DNA of 64,000 nucleotides from DATJKD01 sp963728295 (GTDB lineage: Bacteria > Pseudomonadota > Gammaproteobacteria > Steroidobacterales > Steroidobacteraceae): contig CAVSKB010000012.1 of the NCBI GenBank assembly GCA_963728295.1, forward strand, positions 137,964 to 201,963, in the 5' to 3' direction. Numbering within the stretch: position 1 is the first letter of the stretch; each line of letters opens with the position of its first letter. The translations under genes were made by a program, and so were the position numbers. Shown piece after piece: positions 18,090-30,000 of this stretch. Under the pieces are notes generated by a model that saw only the letters and a program-made list of their open reading frames with translations, was not told the origin of the DNA and searched no databases.

Positions 18090-21000
18090 CTCGGGCCACG
18101 CACCTGCAGCGCCTGGTTTGGCAGCTCGCCGAACATCTCGGGCGCGTACATCGCCTCGACACGTGTCGCCGGCATGACGAAGCTGCCGGCGTTGTTGAGC
18201 CGCAGCGTGTACTCGACGAGGAACGATCCTTTCGGCACGTAGGTGTAGTACGCGCGGAACGCATCGAAGTGGCGCTCCTCGTACGCGGGCTCGACCCAGC
18301 CTTCGCGACGTTCGCCGCCGGTGAGGATCGCCGAGTCGCGACCGAGCCCGCCGCCCAGGATGCTCGCGCCTGCCGGCACGGGGTCCTCGACCACCACCCA
18401 GCCCATGTCGGACTGTGCGTCGATCTCGAGTCGCACACGCACGACGTCGCCCCGTGTCCACACGCCCTTCGACGACTGCTCGATCGGCACGATCGTCCGT
18501 CGGATGGAGTAACCGGTGAACAGCGGCGCCGTGAGTGGCAGTGCGGCGCGGCTCTCGATGAACGCCCATGGACGACCGGCGCCCTCGTGCGCGAGCGTGA
18601 GTGTCCCGGCGGCCGCGGGCCACGGGAACCCGAGCGAAGCCGCCGCGTCACCCGCAGGCCACGCGACCTCCCGCGCCGATCCGCCGAGCGCGGCGACCGT
18701 GCGGCCGGAAACCGGGGTCTTCTCGAAAGCGGCGCTGAACTTTCCCGTAGCAAGCACGCCCCAGGCGTTTGCGGTCGTCGTGTCCCAATGACCTCGACGC
18801 TGGCGCCCGAGCAGGCCGCGCATCATGCGTGGCAGGTCGTCGCGCCAGCCCGGCGCCTCGAGGAGGACCAGTACCGCGCGCGCCGCATTGACATCGCCGG
18901 ACACCATGAGCCACCACAGTGCATCGTTGCGCTCGTTCGAGAGGCCCATGTGAGTGCCCTGGAAATTGAGCCTCGAGCGCAGGATCTGCCGCGCTTCCTC
19001 AATGCGCGACGTACGTCGCGGCAGATCGGACTCCCGTTGGAGCAGCGCGAGCCAGTCGAGCACAGCCGACGTCGGCCAGAGATTCGGCTCGAGCGCAATG
19101 CTCGTGAGCATCGATGCCTCGGCGGCGCCGTATCGCGACAAGGCGTCGATCGCAGCAAGCTTGCGAATCGAGAGATCCGCTGCCGGCCAAACCGAACCGC
19201 GCTGCAGGCGGCCCGTGACGAAACTCTTGAGCGCCTCGAGCATCTTTGCCTGTGCATCTTCGGGGATCGAGTAGCCTGCCTCGTGCGCGATCGCGAGCAC
19301 GTAGGCCGTGAGCACGTCGCTCCCGGCGTAAGTCTCCACGGGGAAGTAGCGCAGCAGGCCGTCACCATCGAGATAGAGGGGCAGGCGTGCCATCTCTGCG
19401 TTCCAGGTCGGCTCATTGAGCAATGCGACCGCTCGCGAGACACGCTGTTCCAGGCAGCCGTACGGGTAAAAGGACATGTACTCCCGCACGCCTTGCAGGG
19501 ATCCGACGAGGCTCGGCCGCAGCGCGACGTTGATGCCCCCGCGTCCCGGCACCGCTCCGGCCGGCTTCTCGACAGGCTGCGAATACGGGCCGTCGAGCTG
19601 CGTCAGCGTCGCCTGGTAGATGCGCACCGGATATGGCGCGCTCACGCGCTGCGACGTACGGAGCGCGTCACGCGCAGTGCCATCGATCTCGAGCGCGTCC
19701 ACCGTCCAGGCGAGCGAGTCGACCCCGACCGGCGTCGTCACCGGCCAGGCCACGTCGCGGGCGCCGCCCGCCGGAAGCTCGACCGTCAATGACTTCAGAC
19801 CTGGCTCCGAGCCATTTTTCTGCGGCTTCGCTGCGGCCTGGCCGACGATTGGCTTCGAGCCAGTTTTCGAGTCGATTCTTGCCGTGGCACGCACAGTCAT
19901 GCGGCGCTTCGATGCGTTGCGGAGCGTGAATGTCGCCGTGTACCGGTCGCCTTCACGGACGAGCGGCGCCAGACCGGAGTGAAGCATCAGCTCCTGTGTC
20001 GTGCGGATGCTCGCCTGACCGGTACCGAAGAACTCATCGCCGGCACTCGCCACCGCGACGAGGCGAAAGCTCGTCAGCGAATCGTTGAGCGGCACCTCGA
20101 TCCGTGCCCGTCCGGCGGCATCGAGCTTTACGCGGCCACGCCACAGCAGCAGCGTGTCGAATAGTTCCCGTGCGCCAGCGCGTCCGCCGCCCCCGCCGGC
20201 CGGCACGGCCTTGCGGCCATAGTGACGCTTGCCGATGACCTGCATCTGGGCGGTCGAGGTCCACACCTCGATCGGTCGCTCGTTCATCATCGCATCGAGC
20301 AACGCCCAGGAATCGTTCGGCCGCAGTTCGAGCAGGCCCTCGTCGACCGCGGCGAACGCGAGCTCGGCGCCCGCCGGCAGGCGCCGGCCGCTTGCGCCGC
20401 GCACGTGGACGTCGACGATCGCCTTGTCCCGGACACGATAGGTCTCGCTCGACGGCGCGACCTTGACCTGCAGTCGTTGCGCGGACCAGCCGACGCGGAT
20501 CTGCGCGACGCCAAGCCGGAAAGCGGGCTTGCTGAGATCGGCAAGTGCCGTGGCCGCGCCGCCTTCGAAGCGCCACGGGAGTCCGAGCCTGCGCACGAGA
20601 TCCGCAAGCCAGGCACGCCAGCCCGCCACTCGGCCGCGAACCGCGAGCACCGATACATAGACGTTCGGCGCGTAGCTGTCCCCGATCGGAACCTCGATCA
20701 CGGGATTGCGGCCGGACAGACGGGTGACAAAGCTCTCGAGGACGCCTTCGCGCTCGATGGTGACCAGCGCGGTCGCGCTGCGAAACGGACTCCGCACCTG
20801 GAATCGCGCTTTGTCTCCCGGCTCGTATTCCTTCTGTTCCGGCAGCAGATCCATCCGGTCGGCATTTCCGGGCGTGAACCACCAGTCATCGCCACCGGCC
20901 ACCCAGGCAGTCGTGCTCGTCACGGCTGCGTTGCCGGATTCGTCCTCCGTGGTTGCGCGCAGCACGATCTCACCGGATACGGCGGGCTCGATCCGGCAGC

Positions 21001-24000
21001 TCAAGAGACCCTGGTCGTTGGTGCGGCCACGGCAGGAGACCGGCAGGCGCTTCACCTCGACCTTGTTCTCGTATGCGTAGAAGCCCCCGATCAGCCGCGT
21101 GCGGTAGGAGTAGGTGTCACGCTTGAAGACGTCGACGGCGAGCCTGCGGTTCGCCAGCGGCTTGCCGGCTGTGTCGACCGCGACCACTTTGAAGCGCAGG
21201 TCGTCCTGCGTCGCAACCCAGCCCTCAGTCCGTATCCCCAGGCTGATCGCAGCCGGCCAGAGCGGCAGGCGTGTCGCCGTCGTCAGGCGTTCGCCGTTCG
21301 CGTCGTCGTACTCGAGCTCTGCGACGAGACTGCGCGGCTGGTCGACGGCGGGTAGCTTGATCGTGGCGCGCGCCGCACCCTCCTCATCGAGCACGAGCGC
21401 CTGCACCTGCGCGGGTGTCGTCGCCATGTCGCCGCCACCCGGGCGGTCGTAACCGAATCGTGACGCATACCACCACTCGTCCTCGTCACGCTGATCCGGG
21501 TTCGAGATTCCTTCCTTCACGTCCTCGCCGCCGAACGTGAAGTCCGCGTAATCCCGGAAGCCTGGCGTGCGCGGCTCCAGAAGAGTACGCAGCCGCACGG
21601 GCGCCCGCGAAGCGCCGCCTCCCGAGAGGTAGCTGACGAACAGATCGAGCGTCACGTCCTGTGGCCGTACCAGCGGACGGCTCGGCGGCTGAATCACTGC
21701 CCGCATCGTCGGCACGCGATATTGCTCGACCCGAAAGTCGCCCGATGGAAACGCGGATGTCCCGACTCTTTCGTCGCGGACGAGCTCGACCTGGTACACG
21801 CCCAGCCGCGCATCCTGCGGGATCGACCAATGAGTCTCTGCGACGCCCGTGGCGTCGAAGCTGACGGGCAGGCGGAAAGTCTGCCCGCTGCCGGAATGCG
21901 TCAGGACGACCTCGTGCGGGACCAGCTGCTGCGGCGGACGGTCGGGCTCGCGGAGGTGCGTCGGCGGGATCTGCAACCCGTTCGAAACATGCTGCCGGAA
22001 GAAATGCTTCATCGACACGGTTTCGCCCGCGCGCAACAGCGTGCGGTCGAAGACGGTGTGTGCGAGATATGTCCCGCGCTCGCCTTGCCAGCCGAACGGG
22101 GTGTTGAAGTCGGATGGGCTGATGCCGTCCTGCCAGCTCGAGAGTGCAAAGCTCATGTCCCTGTCGAGCCTGGCGCTTACCATCAGCGGCTCCGGTGACC
22201 ATTCGTTGCACACGCCACCACCGTGCGGCTCGCCAAAAGTGCTCGACACGTCAGCGAGCCCATCGTCATTCGTATCGCCCTCCCAGAGAGTGCGGCCGGT
22301 GCAGTAACCGCTGATCCGGATCTGCGCCTCGCGCACCGGCCGGCCCGTATCGAGCGCGGTGACCCAGACGCGGGAGGATTCACGGCCCCACTTGAAATGC
22401 ACGGCCATGTTCGTGACGAGCGCCGAGCTCGCCACGTAGCGCGGCATGTCCTGGCCCAGAAGCGCCTGCCCGAGACGCGGGCTGGCGAGCTCGACGACAT
22501 AGAACCCGGGCTCGCGGAGCGGAAGGCCGATCACCTCGAACGTCTGCCCGTTGCCCGAGACGGGCAGCTTCAGATCGCTGGTCTGGTCGGATTCGGCGAA
22601 GACCGATTTCGATCCCGTGAGCTCGCGCCAGGTGGCAGGCCGATCGCCGGCCGGTGCCCAGTCGCCGTGCCGCGCCATCGCCGCTTCGACACGCTTGAGC
22701 CAGCTCGCGATGTCGCGATCCCTTCCGACCCGCAGCGTATGTCCAGGCACGCCCTCCTCGAGAAGAAGCGCTGTCTTGCGTCCCGCGATCTGCGGCTCGA
22801 CGTTCCGCACAGTGACCGGCAGCACGCCGCCGTTCGCCGCCTCGAGGATGCCAAAGGTTCCGGCGAACTTGACCAACGGCGGATACTCGTCGAGCGCGAC
22901 CTCGAGCGGAAAGCTATCGGCGTTGTCGGGTGCGCGACCGGCGTCGTCCCTGAGCCCATCCCCGAGCGTGATCGTGAGCTCGCCGCGCTCCGGGAATGGC
23001 CCGTCGAAGCGGAGCGTTTCCGCCAGCGGCGAACGCTCGGCCTCGTCGTTGGCGGGCGCGTATGCGCGACCTGACGCGTCCGTGACCTTGATCCGCCGCG
23101 CCAGGCCCGGATGGGACCGGCGACGAGAAGACGATTCGCACCGGGCGCATCGGCAGGCAGGGCGCGTTTGCGTTGACACGCTCGCACTCCATCCGCACGT
23201 TGAAGTCGGGACGGGTGCGGAAGTCGAGCACCTGGTCGGCGCGTATTGCCTGTCCGCTCGCGGTCGCGATGCCTCGGCCCCAGATCAGGCTGACCCTGGT
23301 GCCCGGCGGAAGCGAACGGCGGCAGCGAAGCACGGTGAGCGCGGATTCCAGTCGACTGATCTCCGTGTGCGCATCGCCGCTGCGGGATCCGCCCGACAAC
23401 TCGCCAAGTAGCTGCAAGTACCGGTAACCCAGCTGGCGGCGCTGCGCCAGCACTTCCTCGCGGGCCTTGCCCGCGAGCACGTCGACGGGGATCCGTTCCG
23501 CCACGTTCTCGATCGCGCAGGCGGCGTGCGCCGCGATCGAGGCCGGGGTTGCGGATGCATCGAGGGCGAGAACGAACACCTGCTCGGCATCGATCCCGGA
23601 GTCGCCCTCCATCGGCAGCGACGCGCGGATCGACGGTCCACCCGTGTCGAAGGAGTACTGCCGGCGTCCCGTCACGGCGGCGCCTGCGATGGACTTCAAT
23701 CCGTCGCGAAGCGTGAATCGGCATACAAGACCGGCGGGCAGGTTGCTCTCGAAGTCATAGACCCAGTTGCGGGTGTCTGCCCAGCGACCCCGACCGCGGG
23801 CGGCGCAGTCGATGTCGAACGGCTCGGGAAGGCGCGGATCCCCGAATGCGACCATGGGCTCGGAAAAGCGGACCGCAACCTGGCGGACGTCCTTTACCGT
23901 TCCCTGCGGCGAGAAAACCTCAACCGTTGCAGACCGGGCTGCGAGAGAAACGCAAAGCAATACGATACCGGCGACCACGCCGAGCGCTCTGCGGCTCGTG

Positions 24001-24026
24001 CTGTGCCCTCTGCTCAATCCGATCAC
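18086..24026 (-). CDS. Bacterial alpha-2-macroglobulin with CLEQ thioester (one frameshift)
   Basis: About 1,980 residues once a single-base shift near 23,110 is repaired; the N-terminal 300 residues (signal peptide ending AARSATVEVFSPQG) are in one frame, and the rest, from ARRIKVTDASGRAYAP, in another. It has macroglobulin-like beta domains, and the thioester motif YGCLEQRVS is intact near residue 1,525. The family traps foreign proteases in the periplasm through a covalent thioester and acts with PBP1C, whose gene overlaps its end. There is no clear lipobox, so it may be soluble rather than anchored. A palindromic repeat pair is translated in frame at 19,800-19,867. Confidence 0.9.
19800..19867 (-). 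repeat. Diverged palindromic repeat pair inside the alpha-2-macroglobulin gene
   Basis: Two units, TGGCTCCGAGCCA (about 19,802-19,814) and TTGGCTTCGAGCCAG (about 19,849-19,863), flank a short GC-rich spacer. On the gene strand they encode SKTGSKPIV and KNGSEPGLK in the open frame. The encoded K-x-G-S-E/K-P pattern matches the peptide encoded by the repeat at 68-117 and by the reverse strand of the unit at 15,892-15,945. Confidence 0.55.
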
Positions 24027-24259
24027 GCTGGTTTTCCTTTGTTCTCGTCAGCCAAGGAATGATGCTGAAGAAAAGCCGGCCGGTAAACTCGAGACGCAGG
24101 GGATCCCAAGGCAGTCAAGCGAGACGATAGCCTCCTTACGAACCGGACAGCGAGAGTATCGGCAATGTGGACGATGGTCAGCGATCGTCGATGAGTGACT
24201 AGCGCGCGGGGGCGTACACTTGCGGGCGTGATCAGGAAACCGATGCGCATGGAGGACCG

Positions 24260-24748
24260 ATGAAGCATCGAATCAAGTTTTCGCACACCGTCGCGCTCGT
24301 CATGTTCGCCCTCGCGCCTGCCTGCAGCACCACGCCGCCCAGCGGCGGGCCGCCGGCCGGTAATGTTGGCCAGCAGTGGGTTTCGGTGGCTAAGGGGGAT
24401 ACGCAGGAAGCCTTCGTCGATCCCGCCTCCCTGACCACCAACGGAACCATGGTGGAGCTGCGTGCGAAGCAGAATTTCTCCACGGCGCAGCCGACGGCAA
24501 AGAAAGACAAGACCTATCTGTCCTCGCAGAGCACCTATCGGTTTGATTGCTCGAGCCGCAAGGTCGCGTACAAGGAGATCCAGGCCTATCCGGAGCCGGA
24601 CCTGCAGGGCAAGGCAGTGCAGAACGCCAAGTTCTACGAAAAGAACCTGCAGTGGATGGATGCGCCCGCGGATACGGTCTTCGGGGAGCTGCTCGACTAC
24701 GCGTGCGAGCACGCACCGGCATCCCTGCCCGCCGAGCCGCCTGGCTGA
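24260..24748 (+). CDS. Putative lipoprotein resembling surface-adhesin protein E
   Basis: 162 residues. A signal sequence with a cysteine (LVMFALAPACSTTP) suggests lipidation, followed by a proline/glycine linker. The mature part (WVSVAKGDTQEAFVDPASL, then ELRAKQNF and STYRFDCSSRKVAYKEI) follows the layout of the small surface-adhesin protein E family, which many proteobacteria carry in several copies with poorly known roles. Two cysteines (FDCSS and DYACEH) could form a disulfide. The gene is divergent from alpha-2-macroglobulin across a 233-base promoter region. Confidence 0.6.
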   Translation: MKHRIKFSHTVALVMFALAPACSTTPPSGGPPAGNVGQQWVSVAKGDTQEAFVDPASLTTNGTMVELRAKQNFSTAQPTAKKDKTYLSSQSTYRFDCSSRKVAYKEIQAYPEPDLQGKAVQNAKFYEKNLQWMDAPADTVFGELLDYACEHAPASLPAEPPG

Positions 24749-24827
24749 TTCCGTCCCGTGCACCGGTCCACGGCGCGCCAGATCATGTCAGGCGCACCCG
24801 GGGTCTCGTTGTCTCCTCAGTAAGTGT

Positions 24828-24843
24828 CTCCTTATTTAAGGAG
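24828..24843 (+). promoter_or_regulatory. Hairpin pairing the ribosome binding site of the YheO-PAS gene
   Basis: CTCCTTATTTAAGGAG forms a perfect 6-bp stem whose 3' half, AAGGAG, is the Shine-Dalgarno sequence of the ATG at 24852 (8-base spacing). In mRNA the site would be closed, opening with temperature or a bound factor. As DNA it is also a 16-bp palindrome that could be an operator. It stands out as AT-rich in a GC-rich genome. Confidence 0.5.
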
Positions 24844-24851
24844 TGTGATTG

Positions 24852-25718
24852 ATGAATGACCTGCTCGGGCCAATCATCGAGAACGTCGTTGCCGGGCTCC
24901 TGGGCTCAGCGATCATTTTCGCGGGCGGCTTTCTCGTCGGCCGCTATCGCGAGCGCCGGCGCGCGCGCGGTCGCAATCTCGAGGACTACGACTTCTATCC
25001 GTTCGAGGTGGATCGCGACAACTTTCCGCAGTTCGACCTCGGGGACTTTCGACGGGGCGTGACTCATTTCCTCCAGAATTCGGACGCGACTGCCGCACGC
25101 CAGCTCATCTTCATTGGCGAGCAGAACGAGGTACGGCATCAGCTCGACCGCGACGCGCTGTCCGACTACGAGCGACTCTATGCCGCGTACGGCGGCGAGC
25201 GGATCGTCGAAGACAACAACGAGTTCCTCGAGAACTACAAGCGCATCGTGCGGCTCATAGGCCGCACATTCCGGGACATGGGGATCGAGGTGCTGCTGCA
25301 CAACCTCTCCAATCCCGCAAAGTCGATCTGCGCGATCGAGGGCGGCGACGTGACGGGGCGGGCGCTGGAGCTGGGGACGACCAGCCTGGTGATCGATCTC
25401 AAGAAGCGCAGGCTCCTGAACCAGGACAAGCTCAACTACGAGCTCAACATCGGCGCGCGGCGATTCAAGTGCACGACCATCCCGATCTACCGCCGTGAGT
25501 TCGGGCTGGTCGCCGCCCTGTGCGTGAACATCGACATCAACTACATCCGCGACGAGGTGAAATCATCGCCCGCGCGCATCGAGGAGTTCCTGGCGAAATA
25601 CGCGCGAACGGAAATGCAGCTCGAGGAGAACATCCTGAGCCGCGAGGAGTACGCGCAGGCAATCAACGGCAAGCGGCACTGGCTGGACGAGCCTCGCCTC
25701 GCGGGCCGGCCGGCTTGA
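24852..25718 (+). CDS. Membrane-anchored protein with a YheO-type PAS domain
   Basis: 288 residues. One N-terminal transmembrane helix (VVAGLLGSAIIFAGGFLVG, residues about 10-30) with a basic flank. Residues about 135-225 match the YheO-like PAS domain: EVLLHNLSNPAKSICAIEGG, VTGRALELG and near its end GLVAALCVNIDINY. Ordinary YheO proteins are soluble and carry a C-terminal helix-turn-helix; none is visible here, and the C-terminus is acidic and helical. It may therefore sense a small ligand at the membrane without binding DNA. The ATG at 24852 is favoured over a TTG one codon earlier because of the AAGGAG spacing. Confidence 0.75.
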   Translation: MNDLLGPIIENVVAGLLGSAIIFAGGFLVGRYRERRRARGRNLEDYDFYPFEVDRDNFPQFDLGDFRRGVTHFLQNSDATAARQLIFIGEQNEVRHQLDRDALSDYERLYAAYGGERIVEDNNEFLENYKRIVRLIGRTFRDMGIEVLLHNLSNPAKSICAIEGGDVTGRALELGTTSLVIDLKKRRLLNQDKLNYELNIGARRFKCTTIPIYRREFGLVAALCVNIDINYIRDEVKSSPARIEEFLAKYARTEMQLEENILSREEYAQAINGKRHWLDEPRLAGRPA

Positions 25719-25769
25719 CCGATCGGGCCCGAGGCGCGCGCGTGTCTCGGCCGAAAGACCGACTGGGAC

Positions 25770-26909
25770 GTGATCGTCGCCGGCGCCGGCGTGTTCGGCG
25801 CTTGGACCGCGTGGGAACTGCAACGGCGGGGACGACGGGTGCTGCTGGTCGACGGCGCGGGTCCCGCCAACGCGCGCGCGTCGTCGGGCGGCGAATCGCG
25901 GCTCACGCGAACGATCTACGGCGTCGACGCGGTGTACACGCGCATGGCGCGAGACTCCCTCGAGGCGTGGCGCTGGTTGTCCGGGCGCGCAGGGCTGCCA
26001 GTGCTGCACGCTGCCGGCGTGCTGATGTTCTTCCACCGCATGGAGGCCTACGCCTCGGCAAGCATCGAGGTGCACCGTGCGCTTGGCCTGCCGCTCGAGG
26101 AACTCGATCGAGCGGAGCTTGTCCGTCGCTACCCGCAAGTGGCCTGGGACGGGATCGAGCTCGGCCTGCTCGAGCGCGAGCACGGAATCCTGATGGCACG
26201 CCGCGGCGTTCAGACGCTCGTCGCGGAATTCGTTGCCGCGGGCGGGGAATACCGACCGGACGATGTGGCGACGCCGTCGGAGGGCGGTTCCCTCTCCGCG
26301 CTGCACACCGTCGGTGGAGCGGCGCTGCGGGCGCGGGAGTTCGTCTTTGCCTGCGGACCCTGGCTCCCCAAACTGTTTCCAGACGTTCTCGGAGCACGGA
26401 TCTTCACGACTCGGCAGGAAATCTTCTTCTTCGCGACCCCGCGGGGCGATGTCCGCTTTCGTCCGGAGCACATCCCCGCCTGGGTGGATTTCGACGCGGG
26501 CAACATGTACTACGGCTGCCCGGATCTCGAGAGCCGGGGCTTCAAGCTCGGGAACGACCGGCACGGGCCGCCCTTTGATCCCGACTTCGGCGACCGCCGC
26601 CCGACTGAGGCCGGGCTCAACGATGCACGCACATATCTTGCGCGGCGTTTCCCGGCTCTTGCAGGTCAGCCGCTGGTCGAGAACCGTGTCTGCCAGTACG
26701 AGAACAGCTCGAGCGGAGATTTCCTGATCGACCGGCACCCCCGGATAAAGAACCTCGTCCTGGTCGGCGGCGGGTCGGGGCATGGCTTCAAGCACGGACC
26801 GGCCGTGGGCCGCTATGCCGCGGATCTGGTAACCGGTATGCCACTCGCCCTCGAGCCGAGGTTCTCGCTCGCAAGCAACGCCGGCGTCCAGGCGCGGACG
26901 GTCCGGTAG
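25770..26909 (+). CDS. FAD-dependent oxidoreductase, sarcosine/N-methyl amino acid oxidase-like
   Basis: At least 379 residues of the DAO family. FAD loop VIVAGAGVFGAWTAWEL is at the N-terminus, GGESRLTRTIYG follows the family's flavin-contacting segment, and VGGGSGHGFKHGPAVGR is the C-terminal FAD motif seen in monomeric sarcosine oxidase and N-methyltryptophan oxidase. These enzymes oxidise secondary amino acids and release H2O2. The visible start is a GTG inside the first beta strand; the codons before it (TDWD) look coding. A GTG at 25,742 in another frame (SRPK...) is probably the true start, lost through one extra base near 25,760. Confidence 0.8.
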   Translation: MIVAGAGVFGAWTAWELQRRGRRVLLVDGAGPANARASSGGESRLTRTIYGVDAVYTRMARDSLEAWRWLSGRAGLPVLHAAGVLMFFHRMEAYASASIEVHRALGLPLEELDRAELVRRYPQVAWDGIELGLLEREHGILMARRGVQTLVAEFVAAGGEYRPDDVATPSEGGSLSALHTVGGAALRAREFVFACGPWLPKLFPDVLGARIFTTRQEIFFFATPRGDVRFRPEHIPAWVDFDAGNMYYGCPDLESRGFKLGNDRHGPPFDPDFGDRRPTEAGLNDARTYLARRFPALAGQPLVENRVCQYENSSSGDFLIDRHPRIKNLVLVGGGSGHGFKHGPAVGRYAADLVTGMPLALEPRFSLASNAGVQARTVR

Positions 26910-27098
26910 GCGCGGCCAATCCAAGGCGGGGGCGGCCGACCGGGCCGGTAAGTTGGGGTATTTCATCGCGCTCCCGCAACCGTCCGGCGCATCAGCCGGG
27001 CCCGGGTAATAGGCCCCTGCCAAACTAATCGAATCGCCCGCTCGGTGCATCAAAGCAACCGGCAGCACACGTCAGTACTGGGGCGACAGGGAGAGGTC

Positions 27099-30000
27099 AT
27101 GAAGATTTCCGAGCGTTGCGCGCAGAACCCCGCGGCGGTCGCCGCCGCGTCTGCGATCGTGCTGTTGTTCGGGGTGCTGGCGCTGTTGCGCCTGCCGATC
27201 CAGCTGCTCCCTGATACGCGCCGACCCGAGCTCTTCATCAACGCGGAATGGCGTGAGGCCGCTCCCTCCGAGCTGGAGGAAGCCATCATCGAGCCCATCG
27301 AGGAGGCCATGCGCGGACTGCCGGGCATGGTCGAGATGCGCTCCGAGTCCAACCGCGGCCGGGGTGGTGTCGGGCTGACCTTCGAGGTCGGGACCGACAT
27401 GACCCGCGTGATGCTGGACGTGGTTTCGCGTCTGAATACCCTTCCGCCACTGCCGCCCGATGCCGAAGAGCCACAGGTGTTCGGCGGGGACAACTGGCAG
27501 ACCGAGAACGCTGGCTCGCTGCTGGTCAAGCCGCTTCCCGGCCATTCGGTGCCCGACATCGGGGCGGAATACCAGAAGCTGATGGAAGAGGTCGTCGAGC
27601 CCCGGCTCGCGCGCGTCGACGGCGTTTCCCGCGTCAACCTGGAAAGCGGTCGCCCGCGCGAAGTCCAGGTCACATTCGATCCGCACCGCCTCGCCGCGCT
27701 GGGCATCACCCCACAGCGGCTGGCGCAGACGGTGACTGCGGCCCGGGACGTCTCGGCGGGCTTTGCCAACGTCGGCCGGCGCCAGTTCACGGTGCGGGTC
27801 ACCGGCCGCGAACCGGTGGTCGACCTGGGCGACCTCGTGGTTGGCTGGAGTGAGGATCGTCCGCTGTATCTGCGCGACGTCGCCGACGTGCGCACCGAGC
27901 ACGTCAAGGCGCGCTGGTTCTCCTTTCGCAGCGGCGTCCCGGCGTACTACATCACCCTGCAGCGCACGTCCGAATCCAACACCGTCGAGCTCATCGACGG
28001 TGTCAAGGTGGCTATCGCGGAACTGAACGCCGGGCCGCTTGCCAAGGAGAACCTCTCGATCGAGCTGTCGTGGGACGCCAGCGTGTACGTGCGTCGCGCG
28101 ATCGGCTTCGTACAGGAGAGCCTCGCGATCGGCATCCTGCTCGCAGTCGGCGGGCTGTGGTATTTCCTGCGCGGTCCGCGAGCGCTGCTCGTGATCGGGC
28201 TCTCGATCCCCCTGTCGCTCTTTTTCGCGGTGATTACGCTGCACCTGCTCGGGCGCACGCTCAACGTCGTGTCGCTCGCCGGGCTCGCGTTCTCGACCGG
28301 CATCGTGATCGACGCCGCATTGATCGTGCAGGGCAACGTGCTCCGCTACGTGCAGCTCGGGCACCCGCCGATGAAGGCGACACTCGAAGGCACCGCCGAG
28401 GTCATGCCGGCACTGCTCGCGTCGATGCTGACCAGCGTCGCGATCTTCCTGCCGATCCTGTTCATGGAGGGGCTGGAAGGGCAGCTCTTCAAGGACCTCG
28501 CCATCACGATGTCGGTGTCGCACGCGGCCTCGCTGCTGGTCGCGATGACGCTGATCCCGGCGGCGAACCGCTGGGCGCTTGCCCGCGGAATTCCCGCGGA
28601 TCAGCACCAGCACTGGTGGACCGCGATGACTTCGTTTGCGATGCGTCTCACCGACACGCCGCGGGCGCGCTGGGCCTGGATCGGCGGGTTGACGGCGGCG
28701 AGCGTCGCGATCGTGCTGCTGCTCGCCCCGCGCGTGGACTACCTTCCGGTCGCCCAGACCGATCTGATCTGGAACAACTTCCGTCTGCCGCCGGGCGGCA
28801 ATCTCGAAACCGCGCGCGACGAGTTCGCGCCGGTCGTGATCGAGCGGCTGCGCCCGTACCTCGAAGGCACGAAGGAACCGGCGATCAAGTACTACAACTT
28901 CTCGGCGTTCGAGGGATTCGGTGGCACGGCCGTCGTCTATCCCAAGGACCCGCGGGATATCCAGGACATGGTCTCCCTGCTGCGCGACGACCTGCTGGCC
29001 GGACTTCCCGATACACCGGTCTTCTCACAGCGCGGTTCGCTGCTCAACGTGGACGGCGGCAACGACCGCGAGATCCGGCTCGATTTCCAGGGTGCGGACC
29101 TGACGGCGCTGATGGACGCGGCGCGAGTGGCCGTGGATGAGATTCCAAAGGCCATCCACGACACGTACCCGCAGCCGTTCCCGTCGCTCGAGCTCAACCA
29201 GCCGGAGTTGCAGCTCATCCCCGATGAGTGGCGCATCGCGCGGTCCGGCCTGACGCGCACGGAAGTCGCATCGAGCGTGCGCGCCTTTACCGGCGGGCTC
29301 TGGGCGGGCGAGTATTTCGACGGCAACGAGCGCATGGACATCATCGTCAAGGCGCGCGAATGGCGCTCGCCCGAGGAGCTGGCCGAGCTGCCGATCGTCA
29401 CCCCCACCTCGGGCGTGCAGACGGTCGGTGAACTGGTCGAGCCGCGCCAGACCGTCGGTCCTTCGCAGCTCGTGCGCATCAATGGCCACCGGACGGTGAG
29501 CGTCAACTTCACCCCGCCCGACGACATGACGTTGGACGAGGCGCTGGCGCGCGTCCGCGACGACGTCGAGCCAAAGGTTCGCACGGCGATGAAGCCCGGC
29601 ACGCAGCTGACCTACGCGGGCAGTGCCAACGACCTCCACCAGGCACTCGGGGCGATGGCGCAGAATTTCCTGCTCGCGCTCGTGATCCTGTTCGCGCTGA
29701 TGGCCGCGCTCTTCCGCTCGGTGCGCGACAGCCTGCTCGTCATGGTGGTCATGCCCGCCTCGATCGCTGGCGGCATACTCGCCTTGCGGGTTGTCGGGCT
29801 GTTCAGCTTCCAGGCGCTGGACCTGCTGACGATGATCGGGTTCATCATCCTGCTCGGACTGGTCGTGAACGCCGCGATCCTGCTGGTCGACCAGACGCGC
29901 GCGCGCGAGCGAGCAGGGATGTCGCGGCGGGAAGCGGTGCGCGAGGCGCTCGATACTCGCGCCCGGCCGATCGTGCTGTCCACGCTGACCGCGGTGCTCG

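Noticed and set aside
18090..18623. N-terminal extension of the pbpC frame
   Set aside because: It overlaps the alpha-2-macroglobulin coding sequence and is arginine-rich without homology; the ATG overlapping the upstream stop gives the correct signal-anchor.
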